Source: Bradyrhizobium diazoefficiens USDA 110
GTDB lineage: Bacteria; Pseudomonadota; Alphaproteobacteria; Rhizobiales; Xanthobacteraceae
Direction of reading: 5' to 3'
Assembly (NCBI RefSeq): GCF_000011365.1
Contig: NC_004463.1
Span: 2,404,001-2,468,000, forward strand
DNA: 64,000 nt
A program made the translations under genes and the position numbers. Positions 18,001-25,447 of the stretch are shown piece by piece (the first letter of the stretch is position 1; each line of letters starts with the position of its first letter). Under the pieces are notes generated by a model. It had not been told where the DNA came from, did no database searches, and saw only the letters and a program-made list of their open reading frames with translations.

Positions 18001-18540
18001 ATCGTCGTCGCCGCGCGAGGCGCCGCTCGTGCTCGCCGGACCGACCGCCGGGCCCACGAACGCGCAGCCTCCGAGATCGTCGTTCGGCCCCGGCACGAAA
18101 TCGATCACCGCGATATCGAGCGCCCTGGCGACGTCGCGACTGGCCGAGTTCATGTCGGCCCGGGTGACGAGCGCCGTCAGCTTCAATTCGCTGAAATAGC
18201 GTTGCAGCTCGTCCGCGGTCAGATCGGGATTGACGGGGATGCAGGCGCAGCTTGATGCGACCGCGATCAGTGCCAGCGCGCTGTCCGCGCCGCGCGGCAG
18301 CGCAACGGCAATCCGGTCAGCCGGCGCGATGCCGAGCCCGCGCAGCGTGCGGACCAGATCCTGCGTCCGCTCGCCGAGCGCGCCGTAGGTGAGGGCCGGC
18401 CGGCCAGGGGCGAGGAGGGCGGGCGCCGCCGGCGTCCTGCGGGCGTAGAAGTCGAGAAGGCCGCCGATATGGGAAAAGATCTTCGTTTCGCCGCTCGCGC
18501 CGACCGATCCCGCTCCGGATGCAATGTCCGACAATGCCAT
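12076..18540 (-). CDS. Two-module nonribosomal peptide synthetase (A-PCP-C-A-PCP-C)
   Basis: A 2154-residue NRPS. Domains in order are A1 (about 30-520; LLTSGTAARPK at 184-194, catalytic K512), PCP1 (S568 in LGADSL), C1 (about 630-1060; HHLVTDG at 761-767), A2 (about 1090-1590; YTSGSSGAPKG at 1240-1250, K1585), PCP2 (S1642 in LGGHSL) and C2 (about 1708-2140; HHAVADG at 1848-1854). A1 resembles acyl-CoA ligases (LPLFHAHGL, GRIKDVINRGGQKISP) more than amino-acid A domains and acts as the starter. In A2 the position normally held by the amino-binding Asp is valine (V1286, SFVISVW). No thioesterase or reductase is present, so C2 probably releases the product onto a free amine or alcohol. The gene is divergent from the large cyclase gene. 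Confidence 0.95.
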   Translation of the reverse strand: MALSDIASGAGSVGASGETKIFSHIGGLLDFYARRTPAAPALLAPGRPALTYGALGERTQDLVRTLRGLGIAPADRIAVALPRGADSALALIAVASSCACIPVNPDLTADELQRYFSELKLTALVTRADMNSASRDVARALDIAVIDFVPGPNDDLGGCAFVGPAVGPASTSGASRGDDDAFILLTSGTAARPKMVPLTHRNVCLSATNAGRVLSLTSHDRLLNVLPLFHAHGLISGLLTALAAGSSVICTEGFDASSFFGWMRELQPTWYTAVPTIHRALLTAAEANPDRARASSLRVIRSASASLAPAILGGLEATFGVPVLETYGMTEAASQIAANPFELRKLGSVGRAAGPEIAVMDETGRALASGAHGEIVLRGANMSRGYYNDEAATQAAFRDGWFRTGDLGYLDADGYLFIVGRIKDVINRGGQKISPLEVEEVLLSHPAVLEAGVFAVPHPKLGENVAAVVVLRANSEATSDQLRKFARKRLAAYKVPSLIRSVAALPKGASGKVKRNALADLIATAEDADAARLPRTTLETQLAEIWAGLLELPQVGIDQDVFALGADSLAVTQMRSRLRERFNVDFSFEDIFDCATVAALATRLETAATHREAALPAWRRAGAATADAPLSYQQQRMYLLSRLDPTRYNYNVVEVALLKGLVDVAALSASLTAICARHEALRSVFVERQGEPAQLVLQSPPKFERIKLKLKPCPADKQVAVVRRETLKLAQYPFDLAHEPPLKVTLLSFDKSSHALVVNLHHLVTDGWSQRLFWEELAAHYAAARKKGVAALPSSTFQYRDFALWQQSWARTPVAKEQLDYWRTQLDGVTTLPLRTDRPRPEIWSGHGARHYFEFSRALSGDVRALSQDQGVTPFMILLAVFQCLLFRHTSHEDVATGSLIANRNQIESERLIGLFANTLILRNDFGGDPSFGEMLRRVRQVTLDAYRNQDLPIEEVLRALQIARRSDGNPLFRIMFILQNASIEAARFPGLSTRRLEVDPNVARFDITLELVEADGRFTGFFEYATDLFDAATIEDMAAQFKTLLKAVIANPEQRISRLPLLTEAERRQLLAKGHGVPANFTTRGNLSERFDRQARTTPNAVAVSDGHTSLSYRELARRSQAAARWLAREGVGAESVVALLAERGPDLLAAMIAVQRVGAAFLNLDPDQPPARLATILGSSCARVLLIGRAQSAMVEALLEPLVERIQVAELDDAIAPRATKPARAARRAASSLAYLIYTSGSSGAPKGVMIEQRGLSNHLASLISELKLSARDVIAQTAPQSFVISVWQFLAGPMVGARVHVCGNAIVQDPILLAREIEREGITVLEIVPSLLRVIVDRMDEAPILRAFARLRLLISTGEPLPVDLCRAWFARCPKVPLINAYGASECSDDVSLHRLTKPPATATSNVPVGAPLPNTQLYVLDANLEPQPVGVTGELCIGGAGVGRGYINDPAQNKQRFLPDPFLRQAASRLYRTGDLARRRADGTIECLGRADHQVKVRGYRIELKEIENALADHPSVRAGIVEPRREASGDVRLIAHIVARPGSRVSASELRDFLKSRLPGHAIPSAFLFMDQVPLNAHGKIDRSMLLAPAQQEASEPDAAVPARRFTEKVLSDIWIDLLKVENLSVTDNFFDLGGHSLLAGQAMARVARALGVSLPIKTIFEAPTIEELARRVDEAVAAKPHKPAASLPRLTETRLAENGPPTLSIAQDQMIRIEQSLPGLPLFNLPFAFRLQGPLDPATLAQAFGDIVRRHESLRTAFGWSGGEPVSRIATPSELGPVLTVEVIGDGRPHNNKRRQALELRKIDLLIEQETYTPFDTARPPLLRARLLRLHADDHVLLLTLHHAVADGWSIGVLFEELSSRYAALAGRPSAPLPKLPPAFSDVARWQRWWCGTDAARRQAADWTENLRGAAPIFDGDANPGASTGHHPLRLEPDLIARLTAFAGQHNATLFMCLLTGLKALLLARTGRTDISVATAMANRAQPDTDRIVGPFENTVIVRTKITPDLSFAQALVRVRQSVLDAHARQELPFNMLADHLEQQGIDPAALLQVYFTLQNPLRQPLDLPEIAVQSIGNIAREGQPVLPIDQTWLSLMLKERPTGITGSCNYKGELLEARMVGEWIEDFVALLGAAAAQPNTPLDRLLDRRAA

Positions 18541-18675
18541 TCCTTTTTGATCTGATTGAGCTATTCTTCCTATGAGTTAGGGAACGCGTCCAGTCTGAGG
18601 TGAAGTTCGGGCCCCAAAATCTGTGGTTGAGGGGCCTAAAGCCCTTCGACGGAGTGATGGTCGGGCAGAATCACC

Positions 18676-21600
18676 ATGCTGGAGAATGAGCCGGGCACGG
18701 GAGCGGAAGGCGGGCTGAAGCGCTGGCTCGAAGGCATCGGCCTTGCGCACTACTCCGATCTCTTCGCGCAGCACCGCCTCGATCTCGATGTCATGGCGGA
18801 TCTCACCGAATCCGACCTGGTCGAGCTCGGATTGCCGCTTGGTGATCGCAAGCGGCTCCAGCGAGCGATGGCGGCGCTGTTCCAGGCTGAAACCGCGGAG
18901 GCGCCGGCCGCCGCGGCGCCCCCGCAGGCCCGGGCGGAGGTCGGGGCCGAACGACGTCAACTCACCACCATGTTCTGCGACATGGTGGATTCCACCTCGC
19001 TCTCGGTGCAGTTCGATCCGGAAGACGTGCGTGACTTGATCGCGAGCTTCCGCGAGACCTGCGTCCGCGTGGTCAAGCACTACGAGGGCTTTGCCGCCCG
19101 GTTCGTCGGCGACGGCATTTTGGTCTATTTCGGCTATCCGACTGCACATGAGGACGACGCCGAGCGCGCGGTGCGTGCGGGGCTCGAGATCGTGCGGGTG
19201 CTGTCGACCGCACGCGCGATCGAGCCGCGTGGCGCGCTGAGCCACTCGCCCGCCGTCCGCATCGGGATCGCGACCGGTCTCGTCGTGGTCGGCGACCTCG
19301 TGGGGCAGGGCACCGAAGAGCGCGACTCCGCGGTCGGAGAAACCGTGAATCTCGCCGCGCGCCTGCAAGCGCTGGCGCCGCCCAATGGCGTGGTGATTTC
19401 GGCCTCGACGCAGTCGCTGCTGAAGGGGAAGTTCGACTACCGCAATCTCGGCGTCCACGCGCTGAAGGGCATCTCGGAGAAGACGCAGGCCTGGCATGTG
19501 GTGCGTGCCTCGCGCCTGGAGACCCGGTTTGCCGCCGCGATGGGCACGCGGCTGACGCCGCTCGTCAACCGCGAGGAGGAGATCGCGCTGCTGATGGGGC
19601 GCTGGCAGCAGGTCAAGGATGGCGACGGCCAGGTCGTGGTCAAGTTCGGCGAGCCCGGCATCGGCAAGTCGCGCATCATTCAGGAGATCTTCGAGCGGAT
19701 CGCAGGCGACCGCCACGGACAGGTCTCGTTCCAGTGCTCGCCCTACTACACGTCCACCGCGTTCTATCCGTTCGCCGAGCAGCTCAAATTCTCCCTCGGC
19801 CTCGACCGGGAGGATGCGTCCGCGCACTCGCTGGCGAGCCTGGAGACCGCTATCGCCGCCGCCCATGGCGACATCGAGCAGGTCACGCCGCTGTTTGCCG
19901 CACTGTTGTCCATTCCGACCGGGGACCGCTATCCGCCGCTCGAGCTGTCGCCGCAGCAGCAGAAGGACGCGACGGTCGTGGCGCTGGTCAATCATTTCCT
20001 CGGCCTCGCACGCGAGATGCCGCTCGTGATGGTCTTCGAGGACCTGCACTGGATCGATCCGACCTCCCGCGAGGTCATCGATCTCTTCGTCGACAAGGTG
20101 CAGAACGAGCCGATCCTCGTCATCATCACGGCGCGCTCCGAGTTCCAGCCCAGCTGGAATGCGCATTCGCACATCACCACCCTGGTGCTGAACCGCCTCA
20201 GCCGGCAGTTGCGCACGACGATGGTCGAGCGCGTCGCCGGGAGAGAGCTTCCCAAGGAGGTCGTCGAGGAGATCATCGTCAAGACCGACGGCGTGCCGTT
20301 GTTCCTGGAGGAGCTGACCAAGACCGTTCTCGAATCCAACCTGCTGACCGAGCGGCATGGGCGCTACGTGCTGTCGGGCCCGTGGCGGCAACTCGCGATC
20401 CCGGCAACCCTGACGGACTCGCTGATGGCGCGTCTCGACCGGATGGGGCCGTTCAAGCGGATCGCGCAGATCGGTGCCACCATCGGCCGCGAGTTCTCCT
20501 ATGAGACGCTGCACGCAGTCGCCAATACGCCTTCGGAGCAGATCGAGGCGGCGCTCAATCACCTGGAGGAGGCGGGGCTGATCATGCGCCGCGGCCATCC
20601 GCCGGACGCGCTCTACTCCTTCAAGCATGTGATGATCCAGAACGCCGCGCATGCGAGCCTGCTGCACAGCGAGCGGCGCAAGCTGCATGCCCGCATCGTC
20701 CAGGTGCTCGCCGAGATGTATCCGGAGAAGACCGAGCGCGAGCCGGAGCTGCTCGCCCATCATCTGACCGAATCCGGCCAGAGCGAGGGTGCGGCGAGCT
20801 TCTGGCTCAAGGCCGGCAAGCAGGCGGCCAAGAGCGGCGCCAATCTCGAGGCGATCGGCCATCTGCACCGAGGCCTCAGCGTCGTGCAGGCCAATGCGCG
20901 CATGCAGGGCGCCGACGAGATGGAGCTCGAGCTGCGCATCGCGCTCGGCAACGCGCTGATCGCCGCCAAAGGCTATGCGGTGCAGGAAGTCGAGGAGAAC
21001 TACGTCCGTGCGCTCGAGCTCGGCCGGCAGCTCGACGATGAGGAGAATACCTTTGCTGCCACGCGCGGGCTCTGGGTGTGCCACTTCATCCGAGCGGATC
21101 TGACGCGCGCGCACGATCTCAGCGTCGAACTTTTGAAATTCGCCAAGCGCGAGCGGCTGAGCGAGCGGACGCAGCCGGCGCAGCAGACCGGCTATCTGAT
21201 CGAGGCGCATCGCGCGATCGCGATGACCATGCTCTATCGCGGGCGCTTTGCCGCCTCGCAGCATCATTTGCACCGCTGCATCAATCTCTACAGCCCCGAT
21301 CTGCATTCCGACCTGATGGTGCGCCACGGCACCGATCCCGGCGTGGTCTCGCTGTCCTATCTCGGCTATCTCCTGTGGTTCCTCGGCCGGCCCGACGCGG
21401 CGCGCCAGCACAGCGAACAGGCGATCGCGAACGCCGAAAAGATCCGCCATCCCTTCACGCTCGCTTTCGCGCTGGTGTTCGGCGCCTATCTCTGCCAGCA
21501 TTTGCGCGACGTCGAAGGCACGCGCGATCACGCCAACCGTGCCATGATCATCGCCACCGAGCACAATTTCCTGCACTGGAAGCAGCAGGCCGCGATCCTG

Positions 21601-22140
21601 CGCGGCTGGGCGCTGACCCAGCTCGGCGAGGCCGACGAGGGCCTCAGCCAGATGCGCTTCGGCCTCGACGAATATGAGGCGATGGATTCCTGGCTCGCCG
21701 GCTGCTGGTTCCGATGCCTGCTCGCGGAAGCCTACGCCAAGGTCGGCCTGCGCGACGCCGCCCTTCGCGCGCTGGACGGAGCGCTGGCGACCGCAAGGCG
21801 GACCGGCGATCACTCCTACCTTGCCGAGGTCTATCGGCTGCAAGGCGAGATCACCCTGTCGGACGGCAATCCGGCGTCGGTGCAGGAAGCGGAAGATCTG
21901 TTCGTGCTGTCGCTGGAGACCGCGCGCAAACAGGGCGCGCTGTCCTGGGAGCTCCGCACCGCCGTCAGTCTCGCGCGCCTGTCGCATGATGCCGGCAAGG
22001 GCGAGCAAGCGACGCTCCTGCTGACGCCGATCGTCGGCAAGTTCAGCGAGGGCTTCCTCACGCCGGACCTGAAGCAGGCGATGCAGCTCGTCAACGACCT
22101 TCGCGCGGACGCGCCCGTTCGGGAACGGATCGATCCCTGA
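18676..22140 (+). CDS. SAM domain-adenylate/guanylate cyclase-ATPase-TPR protein
   Basis: A 1154-residue multidomain protein. An N-terminal SAM domain (residues about 12-72, LKRWLEGIGLAHYSDLFAQH) precedes a class III cyclase domain (about 95-265, metal Asp D102 in MFCDMVDSTSL and the FVGDGILVYFG motif). A STAND-type ATPase follows (Walker A GEPGIGKS at 325-332, Walker B-like LVMVFEDLHWIDP) and then a long TPR-like helical C-terminus. Such proteins are frequent in bradyrhizobia and are thought to sense an unknown input through the C-terminus. It is divergent from the NRPS across 135 bases. The methyltransferase gene starts one base after its stop, so the two are likely cotranscribed. Confidence 0.9.
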   Translation: MLENEPGTGAEGGLKRWLEGIGLAHYSDLFAQHRLDLDVMADLTESDLVELGLPLGDRKRLQRAMAALFQAETAEAPAAAAPPQARAEVGAERRQLTTMFCDMVDSTSLSVQFDPEDVRDLIASFRETCVRVVKHYEGFAARFVGDGILVYFGYPTAHEDDAERAVRAGLEIVRVLSTARAIEPRGALSHSPAVRIGIATGLVVVGDLVGQGTEERDSAVGETVNLAARLQALAPPNGVVISASTQSLLKGKFDYRNLGVHALKGISEKTQAWHVVRASRLETRFAAAMGTRLTPLVNREEEIALLMGRWQQVKDGDGQVVVKFGEPGIGKSRIIQEIFERIAGDRHGQVSFQCSPYYTSTAFYPFAEQLKFSLGLDREDASAHSLASLETAIAAAHGDIEQVTPLFAALLSIPTGDRYPPLELSPQQQKDATVVALVNHFLGLAREMPLVMVFEDLHWIDPTSREVIDLFVDKVQNEPILVIITARSEFQPSWNAHSHITTLVLNRLSRQLRTTMVERVAGRELPKEVVEEIIVKTDGVPLFLEELTKTVLESNLLTERHGRYVLSGPWRQLAIPATLTDSLMARLDRMGPFKRIAQIGATIGREFSYETLHAVANTPSEQIEAALNHLEEAGLIMRRGHPPDALYSFKHVMIQNAAHASLLHSERRKLHARIVQVLAEMYPEKTEREPELLAHHLTESGQSEGAASFWLKAGKQAAKSGANLEAIGHLHRGLSVVQANARMQGADEMELELRIALGNALIAAKGYAVQEVEENYVRALELGRQLDDEENTFAATRGLWVCHFIRADLTRAHDLSVELLKFAKRERLSERTQPAQQTGYLIEAHRAIAMTMLYRGRFAASQHHLHRCINLYSPDLHSDLMVRHGTDPGVVSLSYLGYLLWFLGRPDAARQHSEQAIANAEKIRHPFTLAFALVFGAYLCQHLRDVEGTRDHANRAMIIATEHNFLHWKQQAAILRGWALTQLGEADEGLSQMRFGLDEYEAMDSWLAGCWFRCLLAEAYAKVGLRDAALRALDGALATARRTGDHSYLAEVYRLQGEITLSDGNPASVQEAEDLFVLSLETARKQGALSWELRTAVSLARLSHDAGKGEQATLLLTPIVGKFSEGFLTPDLKQAMQLVNDLRADAPVRERIDP

Positions 22141-22141
22141 C

Positions 22142-22936
22142 ATGAGCGATCTCGCCGCCGCGCGTGCGCGCTACGTGGAAAGAATCGCAAAGCGCGAGCG
22201 GATTTCCTCAAAGCGCCTGCTCGAAGCGCTCGCCGCCGTGCCGCGCGAGGATTTTCTGGCGAGAGGGCCCTGGCGCATCAAGAGCGAGGCGGCGCGCAGT
22301 TATCGGCTGACGCCCGACGCCGATCCCGTTCATCTCTACGACAATGTGCTGGTCGCGATCGACGCGCGCCGCAAGCTCGACACCGGCCTGCCGAGCCTGT
22401 GGGCGCATTTCATCGATTTGCTCGACGTCGGGGACAAGGACCACGTGGTCCAGATCGGCTGCGGGCTTGGCTATTTCTCGGCGGTGCTGTCGAAGATCGT
22501 CGGTCCGAAGGGCAGCGTGCGTGCGATCGAATGCGACGAGCGGCTTGCAGCCCGTGCCGCGAACTTTCTTCGCGCCTATCGCAATGTCGAGGTCGTCCAG
22601 GGCGACGGGTGTGAGGACATCGGCGCGCCCGCCGACGTCATCATCGTGCATGCCGGCTTCTCGCATCCGCATCCGCTCTGGCTCCAGTCGCTCCGCCCGC
22701 GCGGCCGCCTTCTGGTGCCGCTGACCCAGCGGGACCGCGAAGGTGCCGTCATCAGGATCACGCGCAGGGGCAAGGGGTTCGAGGCCGAGCCGGTCCAGCA
22801 GATCAGGATCTTTCCCGGCCGGGGTCGCGGCACGACCGCGCTCGACGACCGCGTCGCCGACTGGTGGCAGCGCGCCTCCGCGCTGGCGCCGCTGCGGTTT
22901 CGCGGCATCGAGCAGGGACTGCCGTCGGATGGCTGA
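22142..22936 (+). CDS. Protein-L-isoaspartate O-methyltransferase-like protein
   Basis: A 264-residue SAM-dependent methyltransferase related to Pcm. An N-terminal RARYVERIAKRERISSKRLLEALAAVPREDFL segment (the PCMT start) leads into the SAM motif VVQIGCGLGYFSAVLSKIVG and the acidic AIECDERLA, then LLVPLTQRD. The usual Pcm signature around the substrate pocket is less clear, so a relative with another substrate is possible. It begins one base after the cyclase stop and so probably shares its promoter. Confidence 0.8.
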   Translation: MSDLAAARARYVERIAKRERISSKRLLEALAAVPREDFLARGPWRIKSEAARSYRLTPDADPVHLYDNVLVAIDARRKLDTGLPSLWAHFIDLLDVGDKDHVVQIGCGLGYFSAVLSKIVGPKGSVRAIECDERLAARAANFLRAYRNVEVVQGDGCEDIGAPADVIIVHAGFSHPHPLWLQSLRPRGRLLVPLTQRDREGAVIRITRRGKGFEAEPVQQIRIFPGRGRGTTALDDRVADWWQRASALAPLRFRGIEQGLPSDG

Positions 22937-23010
22937 TGCTTCGTTTCATTTTACCTTGATTGCGAATGTGAGTATCCAGCGCCCCCCGGTGCGGTTATGA
23001 CTATGGCTTG

Positions 23011-23982
23011 ATGGCCATTCGAGCACGCTCCATGCATTCCGTTGCACTGCTGACTGCCAGCTATGCCAAGGATATCGAACGCTTTTCGCTGCTCAGCGAG
23101 AGCATCGACACCTGGCTGACGGGATATACGCGGCATTATGTTCTCGTTAACGATGAGGACGTGCCGCTGTTCGAGCGGTTCGCTTCCGACAAGCGCGTCA
23201 TCGTTCCGGCCTCGCGGTACTTGCCGAAATGGCTCTGGGCGCTGCCGCCGGCGCTCCAGTTCATCAGCAAACGACGCGTCTGGCTGTCGCTGCTGTCGTC
23301 ACCCGTGCACGGCTGGCACATCCAGCAGATGCTGAAGATCGCCGGCGTCCTCAATGCGCCCGAGCAGCGCGTCTGCATCCTGGATTCAGACAATCTGTTC
23401 TTCCGCGAATTCGATGTCGGCCAATATGCCGGCGGTGAGAAGACGCCGCTGTTTGTCACGCGCAAAGGGATCGACGCCGACCACCCGTTACACGTGCTGT
23501 GGCTCCGCACCGTCGATCAGCTTCTCGGTATCAAGGAGCGCTCGTTTCCAGCGGACGACTATGTCGGCAACGCGCTGGTCTGGGACAAGGATACCGCGCG
23601 CGCGATGACCGACGCCATCAAGTCGGCGACTGGCCTCGGCTGGGCTCTCGCACTGTGCCGGAAGAAGAAGTTTTCCGAGTACCTGCTCTACGGCCACTTC
23701 GTCGCCAATTCGCCGGAGCATCTGGCAGCACATCGGGTGACGGAAGACAGCATCGCGGTCTCGCATTGGGATGACACGCGTCTCGACCGCCCGGCCATCG
23801 AGGCGATGATGCGCGCCGCCTCGCCCGAGCAGGTCGCGCTCTGCATCCAGTCCTATTCGTCGACCTCGATCGACGATATCCGCGATGTGTTTCGTCTCAG
23901 CTCGCGCGACCGTCGCGGACCGAGCCTGTCTCCCGATCATATGGGAGACGAAGCCGAGTTCGAGACGCCGAAGACGCGCTAG
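23011..23982 (+). CDS. DUF6492-type glycosyltransferase-like protein
   Basis: About 323 residues beginning MAIRARSMHSVALLTASYAKDIERF. The VALLTASYAKD...F.LL..SI opening and the internal CILDSDNLFFREFDV segment (a DxD-like acidic motif) resemble DUF6492 proteins, which are predicted to have a GT-A-like fold. No signal peptide or membrane segment was seen. Position next to a GH10 glycosidase and a flippase suggests surface polysaccharide synthesis. The ATG at 23032 (MHSVALL) is an equally good start. Confidence 0.68.
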   Translation: MAIRARSMHSVALLTASYAKDIERFSLLSESIDTWLTGYTRHYVLVNDEDVPLFERFASDKRVIVPASRYLPKWLWALPPALQFISKRRVWLSLLSSPVHGWHIQQMLKIAGVLNAPEQRVCILDSDNLFFREFDVGQYAGGEKTPLFVTRKGIDADHPLHVLWLRTVDQLLGIKERSFPADDYVGNALVWDKDTARAMTDAIKSATGLGWALALCRKKKFSEYLLYGHFVANSPEHLAAHRVTEDSIAVSHWDDTRLDRPAIEAMMRAASPEQVALCIQSYSSTSIDDIRDVFRLSSRDRRGPSLSPDHMGDEAEFETPKTR

Positions 23983-23994
23983 AACAAGCTGCCC

Positions 23995-25062
23995 TCAAAC
24001 GTCCCTCGTGAACCTGCTGATGACGTCCATGAACGGCTTCGGCCTGAATTCGCCGTCGAGCGGCAGGGGACGGTTCGGCTGCTTGTCCGCGCGGGCGAAG
24101 GTGCCGTTGATCCAGCTGTAGCGATCCGAGAGGCCCCAGGTCAGGATCGAGCGCACCGGGCCGCTGGTCGAGATCGCGGTCAGGAGATCATCGACACGCT
24201 TGGCGACGATGGCGTCGCGCTCGGCCGGGTTGCCCGTCAGCTTCTGATCGTCCACGTCGAGCTCGGTGACGAGAACTTCCAGCCCCCACGAGCGCAGCTC
24301 GGTGACGAATTCGGCGAGCCCATGGGTGTCGATCTCGAGTTCGGCATGCAGATGCGACTGCAATCCCACGGCGTGCAGCGGGACACCTTGGTCGAGCAGC
24401 TCCATGATCAGGTTGCGGTAGGCAGCGCGCTTGGCGATGAAGGAGTCCTTGGCCGACTCGATGTCGTATTCGTTGATCGCGAGCTTGACGAAGGGATCGG
24501 CCGCGGCCGCCGTGCGGAAGGCGAGCGGGATCCAGTTGTTGCCGAGATGCTGCGTCCAGAACGTGTCGCGCCGGTCTTTCGGACTGCGGGGATTGTCCGG
24601 GATCGGCTCGTTGACGACGTCCCACGACGTCAGCTTCTCCTTGTAGTAGGAGACGACGGTGCCGATGTGGTCGAGATACGCACGCTCGACGCCTTTGGCG
24701 TCCTTGATCTGCTTGGTCCAGTCTGGAATGTCGTGATACCAGGCCAGCGCATGCCCGCGCATCGTCAGATCGTTCGCCCGCGCGAAATCCAGGATCGCGT
24801 CAGCGCGCTCGAAGGCAAACGTGTGCGCGTCCGGGCGCAGCATCGGCCATTTCAGCTCGAGCACCGGCACGACCTGCGTGCAATAGGTGCTGATGGCTTC
24901 GCCAAGCCGCGGATCGGCCTGCAGGTCCCAGAGCGTTGCCGCTGCACCAAATCCCGGACGGCGCTGGGCAAGTTTCGACGCCGGCAAGGCTGACGCGGAT
25001 GCACCCGCCGCAAGCGTCGCGGCGCTGCCGAGAAGGAATTCGCGTCTGTCGAGCCTTGCCAC
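23995..25062 (-). CDS. Tat-exported GH10 endo-xylanase-like glycosidase
   Basis: A 355-residue family 10 glycoside hydrolase. Counting from the GTG at 25062, a twin-arginine signal (RLDRREFLLGSAATLAAGA) is followed by the GH10 barrel. The acid/base Glu is E152 in SWDVVNEP and the nucleophile is E267 in LVTELDVDD. The conserved GHALAWY strand and the HAVGLQSHLH strand are also present. GH10 enzymes cut beta-1,4-xylan or related beta-glycans. An in-frame ATG at 25098 would put 12 extra residues before the Tat motif and is less likely. Its neighbours suggest trimming of a self-made polysaccharide or use of plant xylan. Confidence 0.88.
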   Translation of the reverse strand: MARLDRREFLLGSAATLAAGASASALPASKLAQRRPGFGAAATLWDLQADPRLGEAISTYCTQVVPVLELKWPMLRPDAHTFAFERADAILDFARANDLTMRGHALAWYHDIPDWTKQIKDAKGVERAYLDHIGTVVSYYKEKLTSWDVVNEPIPDNPRSPKDRRDTFWTQHLGNNWIPLAFRTAAAADPFVKLAINEYDIESAKDSFIAKRAAYRNLIMELLDQGVPLHAVGLQSHLHAELEIDTHGLAEFVTELRSWGLEVLVTELDVDDQKLTGNPAERDAIVAKRVDDLLTAISTSGPVRSILTWGLSDRYSWINGTFARADKQPNRPLPLDGEFRPKPFMDVISRFTRDV

Positions 25063-25447
25063 GGCATTCCCTCGGGAACCAATGCGCCATCGTACCAAGC
25101 GGCGCCGTGCAATGCCGGGGTTTCGTCGTGTTGGGTTAACCTTTGCCGGATGTCAGGTGCGTCAACCCATGGGCCGCTGCATCGCTGTTCCAGCGCGTTC
25201 ACGCGCTGGAAAGCGTCTTAAGGCGCCTGAATGATGGTCTCTTATCAGTGATCTGCGGCTCCGGTTCGAGGAAAGGGCAAATTTAACGCTAACGCGCGAA
25301 ATCCGCCGTGCTGCTCCATTCGCGGCCCGATTTGCAGACTTATGTGACACTCTTCGGGGATGCTGCGGCGCAGTCCGATCGCCACCCCAAGGTCCAACTG
25401 ATCAACGGCCGCAAAACTCGCATGACCGCTTCCGGTCCCGTGCCCGC
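25063..25447. other. Divergent intergenic region, GH10/flippase
   Basis: About 385 bases between the divergent GH10 and flippase genes. I see no supported gene here. A locally AT-richer patch (about 25220-25300) is the likeliest place for the two promoters, but I could not assign convincing -35/-10 pairs or an operator. Confidence 0.5.

Noticed and set aside
18577..22143. A 1188-codon open frame on the minus strand opposite the large cyclase gene
   Set aside because: It mirrors the codon periodicity of the plus-strand gene, which has clear SAM, cyclase and ATPase motifs. The antisense translation has no recognisable domain and is a high-GC shadow.
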